Positions 18,026-23,755 of a stretch of DNA of 25,633 nucleotides are shown one piece after another (the first letter of the stretch is position 1; every line of letters begins with the position of its first letter). The position numbers and the translations under genes are program-made. The notes below the pieces were generated by a model. It was not told where the DNA came from, did not search any database, and saw nothing but the letters and a program-made list of their open reading frames with translations. This DNA comes from UBA668 sp966112835 (GTDB lineage: Bacteria > Actinomycetota > Acidimicrobiia > Acidimicrobiales > Ilumatobacteraceae): assembly GCA_966112835.1 (NCBI GenBank), contig CBHWEI010000022.1, positions 1-25,633 of the forward strand, read 5' to 3'.

Positions 18026-18039
18026 GCACGCGGGCGTGG

Positions 18040-18084
18040 CACTCGGTCGCGGGCGACCCACTCGGTTGGAGGCGACCCACTCGG
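18040..18084. repeat. Short tandem repeat, 2.4 copies of a 19-nt unit
   Basis: Two 19-nt units at 18040-18058 and 18059-18077, both starting CACTCGGT and ending GGCGACC, are followed by a partial third copy CACTCGG (18078-18084). The units share CACTC with the adjacent hairpin. The array occupies the noncoding space between the M20 and LLM genes. Confidence 0.6.
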
Positions 18085-18099
18085 ATGCCGTGAAGACGG

Positions 18100-18987
18100 T
18101 CAGCCGACGTGGGGGAGGACGTTGGCGTGGAGGTGGGCGAAGGCGTCGGCGCGCTCGGCGGCGGTCTCGCCCAACGTGAAGTCGGGGATGGCGAACTCGT
18201 CGACACCCTGCTCGACGTAGCGGTTCAACTGGTCCACCAGCTGCTGGTCGCTGCCCGACAGCGTGCGGTTGGGCATGGCGTCGGCCGTCGCCTCGCCGAT
18301 GAACACCAGCGCCTGCGCCGAACGACGGATGGTGCGCGGGTCGCGGCCGACGGCCTCGCACGCCTGGTCGAACTGGGCAGTGCGCTCGGCCACCAGGGCC
18401 GGGTCGCCCCAGGTGTTCCACTCGTCGGCGTGGCGGGCGGTGATGCGCGACATGCGCGGCGCGCCCGTACCCACCAGCAGCGGCAGTGCGCCGACCGGCT
18501 TGGGCTGACAGGGCGCGTCGGTGAGGTGGTAGTACTCGCCGTGGAACGTGGTGGCGGGTTCGTGCACCAGGCTGCGCACCACCTGGATGGCCTCGTCGAA
18601 GCGGCTGACGCGGGGGCCCGGCGCCGACAGTTCGAACCCGTAAGCGGTGTGCTCGTTCTCCTGCCAGCCGGCACCCAGGCCCAGCACCACCCGCCCGCCG
18701 GAGATGTGGTCGGCTGTGATGGCGCGCTTGGCGAGCAGCACGGGGTGGTGGATGGTGACGGGGGAGACCATCGACACCAGGCGCACCCGCGGCACGGCGG
18801 CACCGATGGCGGTGAGCACGGTCCAGCACTCGAGCGCGTCGCCGTCGTCGGGCGTGCCGTCGGCACGGAACGGCATGAGGTGATCGGCGAACCAGAACCC
18901 GTCGAAACCAGCCGACTCTGCCCAGGTGGCCAGTGCGAGGGTTTCGGTCCAGGTGCGGTCGTAGGAGGGCCAGACGGAGAACTTCAC
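18100..18987 (-). CDS. LLM-class (luciferase-like) F420- or FMN-dependent oxidoreductase
   Basis: Protein of 295 aa with the luciferase-like TIM-barrel signature. It opens with VKFSVWPSYDRTW, then ALATWAESAGFDGFWFADHL, RVRLVSMVSPVTIHHPVLLAKRAITADHISGG (split across the barrel), RVVLGLGAGWQENEHTAYG and PLLVGTGAPRMSRITARHADEWN. This pattern is typical of actinobacterial F420-dependent oxidoreductases; whether the cofactor is F420 or FMN cannot be settled from sequence alone. The substrate is unknown. The start is GTG at 18987, 7 nt after the hexamer TAGAGT; no upstream in-frame start preserves family homology. It is divergent from the methyltransferase across 24 bp and convergent with the M20 gene. 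Confidence 0.87.
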   Translation of the reverse strand: MKFSVWPSYDRTWTETLALATWAESAGFDGFWFADHLMPFRADGTPDDGDALECWTVLTAIGAAVPRVRLVSMVSPVTIHHPVLLAKRAITADHISGGRVVLGLGAGWQENEHTAYGFELSAPGPRVSRFDEAIQVVRSLVHEPATTFHGEYYHLTDAPCQPKPVGALPLLVGTGAPRMSRITARHADEWNTWGDPALVAERTAQFDQACEAVGRDPRTIRRSAQALVFIGEATADAMPNRTLSGSDQQLVDQLNRYVEQGVDEFAIPDFTLGETAAERADAFAHLHANVLPHVG

Positions 18988-18994
18988 GAATCGG

Positions 18995-19004
18995 ACTCTA
19001 CGCT
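18995..19004. promoter_or_regulatory. Overlapping divergent -10 hexamers (LLM / methyltransferase)
   Basis: On the plus strand TACGCT (18999-19004) ends 7 nt before the methyltransferase ATG at 19012. On the minus strand TAGAGT (19000-18995) ends 7 nt before the LLM GTG at 18987. Both share the TA step at 18999-19000. The intergenic space is 24 bp, the same geometry as at 14894-14916. Confidence 0.6.
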
Positions 19005-19011
19005 CTGCGCC

Positions 19012-19746
19012 ATGTCCGACAATCTCTGGGAAACGCACGCCGAGTGGTGGATCGACGGGTTCACCGACGGGGTCGACCCCGAGTACGAGGAGCAGATCCT
19101 GCCGCTCGCCGCCCGCGAGCTCACCGGTGCGCAGCGGGTGCTCGACGTCGGCTGCGGCGACGGCCAGGTGAGCCGCCTGGCGTCGCGCCTGGGCGCCGAG
19201 GTGATCGGCATCGACCCCACGTGGAACTGCGTCACCGTGGCCGGCGAGCGCGGCACCACCGTGGCGCGCGCGGGCGCAGCGGCGCTGCCGTTCGCCGACG
19301 AGAGCTTCGACGCGGTGGTCGCGTGCCTGGTGTTCGAGCACATCCGCGACGTCGACGACGCCATCGCCGAGGTGTCGCGCGTGCTGCAGCCCGGCGGCCG
19401 GTTCTGCTTCTTCCTGAACCACCCGCTGCTGCAGACGCCGAACAGCGGCTGGATCGACGACCAGTTCCTGGACCCACCCGAGCAGTACTGGCGCATCGGC
19501 GAGTACCTGGTGGAGAACGAGACCATCGAAGAGGTCGAGAAGAACGTGTTCATCCCGTTCATCCACCGCCCGCTCAGCCGCTACGTGAACGCCCTGTCGG
19601 CCAACGGGCTGCTGTTGGAACGCATGGAAGAGCCCGCGCCGCCGGCCGGATTCCTGGCCAAGGCCGAGGAGTACGCGGCGGCCAGCACCATCCCGCGCCT
19701 GCTGTATCTCCGCACGCGCAAGGTCGACGCGGATACGGTTCGGTAG
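19012..19746 (+). CDS. Class I SAM-dependent methyltransferase
   Basis: Protein of 244 aa, cytoplasmic. The SAM-binding motif I is RVLDVGCGDGQVSRLA (about residues 42-57), followed by an acidic end of strand 2 in VIGIDPT, motif II-like LPFADESFDAVVACLVFEHI and motif III-like VSRVLQPGGRFCFF, all in the order of the Methyltransf_11 (UbiE-like) family. The C-terminal part (from about 140) carries an aromatic-rich cap that likely recognises the acceptor, which I cannot identify. The ATG at 19012 is positioned 7 nt after TACGCT. The TAG stop directly abuts the rapZ ATG, and the rapZ -10 hexamer lies inside the last codons, so rapZ is probably transcribed both by read-through and from its own promoter. 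Confidence 0.87.
   Translation: MSDNLWETHAEWWIDGFTDGVDPEYEEQILPLAARELTGAQRVLDVGCGDGQVSRLASRLGAEVIGIDPTWNCVTVAGERGTTVARAGAAALPFADESFDAVVACLVFEHIRDVDDAIAEVSRVLQPGGRFCFFLNHPLLQTPNSGWIDDQFLDPPEQYWRIGEYLVENETIEEVEKNVFIPFIHRPLSRYVNALSANGLLLERMEEPAPPAGFLAKAEEYAAASTIPRLLYLRTRKVDADTVR
19734..19739 (+). promoter_or_regulatory. -10 hexamer TACGGT of rapZ, inside the methyltransferase gene
   Basis: TACGGT ends 7 nt before the rapZ ATG at 19747 and overlaps the last codons of the upstream gene. It suggests a separate leaderless rapZ transcript. Confidence 0.5.
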
Positions 19747-20595
19747 ATGGCCGACATCCTCCTCATCACCGGTATGTCGGGCGCGGGTCGCTCGGGTGCC
19801 GCGGCGGTGCTGGAGGACCTCGGCTGGTACGTCATCGACAACCTGCCGGTGTCGCTGGTCGACACCATCGTCGAGCTCGTCAGCAAGCCCGGCAGCGACA
19901 TCGAACGCCTCGCGTTGGTGGCCGGACGGCAACAGCCCGAGCTGTTGCCGAAGGTGGCCGCGCTGCGCAGCGATGGGCACCGCGTGCGCCTGCTGTTCCT
20001 CGACGCCAGCGACACCTCGCTGGTCAAGCGGTACGACGCCACGCGCCGCAAGCACCCGCTCGACGGCGAGGCCGACGGCCTCACCGAGGCCATCGCCATG
20101 GAGCGTGAGTTGCTGCAGCCGGTGAAGGCCGCGGCCGATCTGGTCATCGACACCACCGAGCTGAACATCCACCAGCTGAAGGCGAAGCTGCTCGCCGCGT
20201 TCGACGCGGGTGAGGGCGACCATCGCCTGCAGATCGCGGTCGAGAGCTTCGGGTTCAAGCACGGCCTGCCCATCGACGCCGACATCGTCATGGACGTGCG
20301 CTTCCTGCCCAACCCGCACTGGGACGACACGCTGCGGCCCCTCACCGGGCACGATCCCGCGGTGCGCGACTTCGTGCTCGAGCGGGCGCAGGCGAGCGAC
20401 TTCCTGGACCGCTTCGAAGGGCTCATGCAATCGCTCCTGCCGGCCTACGAGGCCGAGGGCAAGAGCTACCTCACCGTGGCCATCGGCTGCACCGGCGGCA
20501 GGCACCGCAGCGTCGCCGTGGCCGAGGAACTGGCCCGCCGTCTGCGCGACCGCGGCTTCGCCGTGCGCACCGGTCATCGAGATCTGAGCCGCTGA
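19747..20595 (+). CDS. rapZ: RapZ/YvcJ-family nucleotide-binding protein
   Basis: Protein of 282 aa, family-typical length. The N-terminal P-loop domain begins with LLITGMSGAGRSGAA. The invariant Walker Lys is Arg (R15), as in actinobacterial members such as mycobacterial Rv1421. Conserved blocks follow: VIDNLP, LFLDASDTSLVKRYDATRRKHPL, DLVIDTTELNIHQL, then the C-terminal domain with ESFGFKHGLP, DVRFLPNPHW, RPLTGHDPAVRDFVL and IGCTGGRHRSVAVAEEL. In E. coli RapZ is an RNA-binding adaptor controlling GlmZ decay and amino-sugar synthesis; in Gram-positives YvcJ binds nucleotides and its role is less clear. I infer a nucleotide- or metabolite-sensing role near glycolysis genes. The usual downstream yvcK and whiA are missing. 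Confidence 0.92.
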   Translation: MADILLITGMSGAGRSGAAAVLEDLGWYVIDNLPVSLVDTIVELVSKPGSDIERLALVAGRQQPELLPKVAALRSDGHRVRLLFLDASDTSLVKRYDATRRKHPLDGEADGLTEAIAMERELLQPVKAAADLVIDTTELNIHQLKAKLLAAFDAGEGDHRLQIAVESFGFKHGLPIDADIVMDVRFLPNPHWDDTLRPLTGHDPAVRDFVLERAQASDFLDRFEGLMQSLLPAYEAEGKSYLTVAIGCTGGRHRSVAVAEELARRLRDRGFAVRTGHRDLSR

Positions 20596-20607
20596 CCACG
20601 GGCCGAG

Positions 20608-20640
20608 TAGGCTCGAGGGCGAAGACCTCCAGTGAAAGGA
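20608..20640 (+). promoter_or_regulatory. gap-pgk-tpiA promoter -10 and Shine-Dalgarno
   Basis: A candidate -10, TAGGCT, lies at 20608-20613. A strong Shine-Dalgarno GAAAGGA (20634-20640) sits 8 nt before the gap ATG. Unlike most genes here, this operon has a leader of roughly 28 nt, as expected for a highly translated glycolytic message. No good -35 is visible. Confidence 0.5.
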
Positions 20641-20648
20641 ACGCAGCC

Positions 20649-21671
20649 ATGACGGTTCGCGTGGGTATCAACGGTTTCGGGCGCATCGGTCGCAACTTCT
20701 TCCGTGCAGTGAAGGAGCGTGGCGCCGACATCGACATCGTGGCGGTGAACGACCTCGGGTCGCTCGACACCATGGCGCACCTGTTGAAGTACGACTCGGT
20801 CCTCGGCGTGCTGCCGCAGACCATCAAGGCCAGCAAGGGCGGCATCACCGTCGACGGCGACGAGCTGCGCGTGCTGAGCGAGCGTGACCCGAAGAACCTG
20901 CCCTGGGGCGACCTGGGTGTCGACGTGGTCATCGAGAGCACCGGCATCTTCACCAAGCGCGACACCGCGGCGTACCACCTGGAGGGTGGCGCACCGCTCG
21001 TCATCGTCAGCGCACCCTGCGACGGCGCCGACGCCACGTTCGTCTACGGCGTGAACCACAAGGACTTCGACTTCAAGACCCAGAAGGTCATCTCCAACGC
21101 CAGCTGCACCACGAACTGCTTCGTGCCCATCGTGAAGGTGCTCGACGACGCGTTCGGCGTGGAGCAGGGCCTCATGCAGACCGTGCACGCCTACACGGGC
21201 GACCAGCAGCTGGTCGACGGTCCGCACAAGGACCTGCGCCGCGCTCGCGGTGCGGCCATCAACATCGTGCCCACCAGCACCGGTGCGGCCCGCGCCACGT
21301 CGCTGGTGCTGTCGTCCATGAAGGGCAAGCTCGACGGCACGTCGCTGCGCGTGCCCGTGCCCACCGGCTCGGTCGTCGACTTCACCGCCATCCTGAAGAA
21401 GGAGGCGTCGGTCGCCGAGATCAACGCCGCCATGAAGAAGGCCGCCAAGGGCTCGCTGAAGGGCATCCTCGAGTACACCGAGGACCCCATCGTCTCCAGC
21501 GACATCCAGGGCAACCCGCACAGCAGCATCTTCGACGCCGGCCTCACCATGGCCATGGGCAAGATGGTGAAGGTGCTCTCGTGGTACGACAACGAGTGGG
21601 GCTACTCGAACCGCCTCGTCGACACCACGCTCTACGCTGGCGGCAAGGTCGCCAAGCGCTCGAAGAAGTGA
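20649..21671 (+). CDS. gap: Glyceraldehyde-3-phosphate dehydrogenase (type I, NAD)
   Basis: Converts glyceraldehyde-3-phosphate, NAD and phosphate into 1,3-bisphosphoglycerate in glycolysis. Length is 340 aa. The Rossmann motif GINGFGRIGRNFFRA begins at residue 6, with AVND (Asp35) marking NAD preference. The catalytic cysteine is C153 in SNASCTTNC, and the activating His is H180 in TVHAYTGDQ. The stretch DGPHKDLRRARGAAINIVPT is of the usual actinobacterial type, and the end WYDNEWGYSNRLVD is canonical. A strong Shine-Dalgarno sequence precedes the ATG. It is the first gene of gap-pgk-tpiA, with only 6 nt to pgk. Confidence 0.97.
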   Translation: MTVRVGINGFGRIGRNFFRAVKERGADIDIVAVNDLGSLDTMAHLLKYDSVLGVLPQTIKASKGGITVDGDELRVLSERDPKNLPWGDLGVDVVIESTGIFTKRDTAAYHLEGGAPLVIVSAPCDGADATFVYGVNHKDFDFKTQKVISNASCTTNCFVPIVKVLDDAFGVEQGLMQTVHAYTGDQQLVDGPHKDLRRARGAAINIVPTSTGAARATSLVLSSMKGKLDGTSLRVPVPTGSVVDFTAILKKEASVAEINAAMKKAAKGSLKGILEYTEDPIVSSDIQGNPHSSIFDAGLTMAMGKMVKVLSWYDNEWGYSNRLVDTTLYAGGKVAKRSKK

Positions 21672-21677
21672 GCTGAC

Positions 21678-22790
21678 ATGAGCCGCATCCCCACGCTCGC
21701 CGACCTCGGCGACGTCAGCGGGAAGCGGGTGCTGGTACGGACCGACTTCAACGTTCCCATGGAGAACGGCGAGATCACCGACGACTTCCGCATCCGCGCC
21801 GCGCTGCCCACCATCAACTGGTTGCTCGAGCGCGGCGCGCAGGTGGTCACCTGCTCGCACCTGGGGCGGCCGAAGGGCCAGCGGAACCCGAAGTACTCGA
21901 TGGACCCGGTGCGCGCTCGGCTGGCTGAGCTCGCCCCGGGCGTCGAGCTGCTCGAGAACCTGCGCTTCGACGCGGGTGAAGAGGGCAACGACCCGGCGTT
22001 CGTGGCGACGCTCATCGAGGGCATCGACGCGTACGTCGACGACGCCTTCGGCGCGTGCCACCGCGCCCACGCCAGCATCGTCGGCCCGCCGCGCACCCTT
22101 CCGAGCGCCATGGGCCTGCTGCTGGCCAAGGAGGTCGAAGTGCTCCTCGGCCTGCGCAACGAGCCGAAGCACCCGTTCGTCGCGGTGCTGGGCGGCTCGA
22201 AGATCAGCGACAAGCTCGGTGTGGTCGAGGCACTGCTGCGCAGCGTCGACGCGCTCGTGGTGGGTGGCGCCATGTGCTTCACCTTCCTCGCTGCCCAGGG
22301 CAACCCCATCGGCGATTCGCTGTTCGAGCCCGACCAGGTGGACACGTGCCGGCGCCTGCTGGCCGAGACCGCGGCGAGTGGCAAGACCATCCACCTGCCC
22401 GAGGACATCGTCGGCGTCGACGCGCAGGGCAACTTCGCCACGTTCGGCACCCGCCTGCCCGAAGGGGCGAAGGGCTTCGACATCGGCCCCGGCTCGGCCG
22501 CCGCGTTCAGCGACGTCATCATGGACGCCCGCACCGTGTTCTGGAACGGCCCCATGGGCATGTTCGAGGACCCGCGCTTCGCTGCCGGCACCCGCACCGT
22601 CGCCCAGGCCATGGCCGACACGAAGGCGTTCACCGTGGTCGGTGGGGGCGACAGCGCGGCAGCGCTCGCCCAGTTCGGCCTGGACGACGAGGTGTCACAC
22701 GTGAGCACCGGTGGCGGCGCGTCGCTGGAACTGCTGGAGCTGGGCGACCTGCCCGGCCTGGAAGCCTTGAGAGGGGCACCGAATGCGTAA
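21678..22790 (+). CDS. pgk: Phosphoglycerate kinase
   Basis: Transfers the acyl phosphate of 1,3-bisphosphoglycerate to ADP, the first ATP-yielding step of glycolysis. Length is 370 aa, a little short of the usual 390-400, with no gap in the core motifs. These are the substrate loops VLVRTDFNVPMENG and SHLGRPKG, the ENLRFDAGE segment, the hinge region VAVLGGSKISDKLGV, the nucleotide site FWNGPMGMFE, VVGGGDSAAAL and the closing HVSTGGGASLELLE. It begins 6 nt after the gap stop, without a strong Shine-Dalgarno sequence of its own, so it probably depends on gap translation. Its last codons overlap the tpiA start by 8 bp. Confidence 0.97.
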   Translation: MSRIPTLADLGDVSGKRVLVRTDFNVPMENGEITDDFRIRAALPTINWLLERGAQVVTCSHLGRPKGQRNPKYSMDPVRARLAELAPGVELLENLRFDAGEEGNDPAFVATLIEGIDAYVDDAFGACHRAHASIVGPPRTLPSAMGLLLAKEVEVLLGLRNEPKHPFVAVLGGSKISDKLGVVEALLRSVDALVVGGAMCFTFLAAQGNPIGDSLFEPDQVDTCRRLLAETAASGKTIHLPEDIVGVDAQGNFATFGTRLPEGAKGFDIGPGSAAAFSDVIMDARTVFWNGPMGMFEDPRFAAGTRTVAQAMADTKAFTVVGGGDSAAALAQFGLDDEVSHVSTGGGASLELLELGDLPGLEALRGAPNA

Positions 22791-23550
22791 GCCGCTCATC
22801 TCCGGCAACTGGAAGATGAACCTCAACCACTTCGAGGCCATCCAGATCGTGCAGAAGCTGGCCTACCTGGTGGGCAAGGACGAGCTCGAGCACACCGACG
22901 TCAGCCTCCACCCGCCGTTCACCGACGTGCGCAGCGTGCAGACGCTCATCGACACCGACAAGCTCGGCTACGCCTTGGGTGCCCAGCACTGCCACTGGGA
23001 GGAGAAGGGCGCGTACACCGGCGAGGTGTCGCCCGTGTTCCTGGCGAAGTTGGGCGTGCAGTACGTCATCTGCGGCCACAGCGAACGCCGCGAGCTGTTC
23101 GGCGAGACCGACGAGATGGTCGCCAAGAAGGTGGCCGCCATCCAGCACCACGGCATGACGCCCATCATGTGCGTCGGCGAGACGCTGGAGGAGCGCGAGG
23201 CGGGCGAGACCGAGGCGAAGGTGCTCGGGCAGGTCCGCGCCGGGCTGGCCGGCCGCTCGGCGCAGCAGGTGGGTTCGATGGTCATCGCCTACGAACCCAT
23301 CTGGGCCATCGGCACGGGCCGCACGGCTACGTCCGATGACGCCCAGCAGATGTGCGCGGCCATCCGCGCCTGTGTGGCCGAGCTGTCCGGGCAGGAAGCC
23401 GCCGACACCTTGCGTGTCCAGTACGGCGGCAGCGTGAAGGCCGGCACCATCGCCGAGCTCATCTCCCAGCCCGACGTGGACGGCGCATTGGTCGGGGGAG
23501 CGAGCCTCGACGCCGACGAGTTCGCCCGCATCTGCAAACTGGGTGCCTGA
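22783..23550 (+). CDS. tpiA: Triosephosphate isomerase
   Basis: Interconverts dihydroxyacetone phosphate and glyceraldehyde-3-phosphate. Length is 255 aa. Motifs are canonical: the opening SGNWKMN with the catalytic Lys, the electrophilic His in CGHSERRELFGE, the catalytic Glu in AYEPIWAIGTGRTA (with the loop-6 region following), and the phosphate-binding QYGGSVKAG and ALVGGASLDADEF. The ATG at 22783 overlaps the pgk stop and has its own Shine-Dalgarno GAGAGGGG inside pgk. The secG gene often found next in Actinobacteria is not here; the following 205 bp are noncoding. Confidence 0.97.
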   Translation: MRKPLISGNWKMNLNHFEAIQIVQKLAYLVGKDELEHTDVSLHPPFTDVRSVQTLIDTDKLGYALGAQHCHWEEKGAYTGEVSPVFLAKLGVQYVICGHSERRELFGETDEMVAKKVAAIQHHGMTPIMCVGETLEEREAGETEAKVLGQVRAGLAGRSAQQVGSMVIAYEPIWAIGTGRTATSDDAQQMCAAIRACVAELSGQEAADTLRVQYGGSVKAGTIAELISQPDVDGALVGGASLDADEFARICKLGA

Positions 23551-23585
23551 GCCGCGCAGCGTGTTCGCCACTCCCACCGGGCGTG

Positions 23586-23606
23586 GAACGTTTGTACCAA
23601 AAGTTC
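23586..23606. promoter_or_regulatory. Operator-like imperfect palindrome upstream of the transporter gene
   Basis: Arms GAACGTTTG (23586-23594) and CAAAAGTTC (23598-23606) pair at 8 of 9 positions around the spacer TAC. It lies in a locally AT-richer patch, 45 bp upstream of the candidate -10 at 23651. Its size and symmetry suit a dimeric repressor or activator site; no family can be named. Confidence 0.4.
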
Positions 23607-23650
23607 AAGATCTGGGAATGACTGCCATACCCATCGGTAACGAGGCGTGA

Positions 23651-23656
23651 TAGCCT
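23651..23656 (+). promoter_or_regulatory. Candidate -10 (TAGCCT) of the substrate-binding protein gene
   Basis: TAGCCT is the best TANNNT hexamer in the 205-bp space before the GTG at 23756. It implies a leader of about 90 nt, by far the longest in the window. No matching -35 is obvious. Confidence 0.4.
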
Positions 23657-23668
23657 CGCAACGCTTGC

Positions 23669-23746
23669 ACAGATCGGGGAGGACTGTGTCGGCGTAGGTG
23701 TGGCTTCCCGCCAAACCACCCACCTCCCTCCACTCACATCAGGAGG
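23669..23746 (+). promoter_or_regulatory. Possibly structured leader with sequestered Shine-Dalgarno
   Basis: The strong Shine-Dalgarno AGGAGG (23741-23746) can pair through GGAGG with CCTCC at 23727-23731 (10-nt loop). An overlapping CCTCCC (23723-23728) can instead pair with GGGAGG at 23677-23682, which sits mainly in the loop of a small hairpin (CACAG 23669-23673 / CTGTG 23684-23688). The two pairings are mutually exclusive. No known riboswitch class is recognised. Confidence 0.35.
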
Positions 23747-23755
23747 ACCATTCAC

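Noticed and set aside
23585..23598. LexA-like box GGAACGTTTGTACC upstream of the transporter gene
   Set aside because: The right half is GTAC instead of GTTC, and the longer palindrome at 23586-23606 explains the symmetry better.
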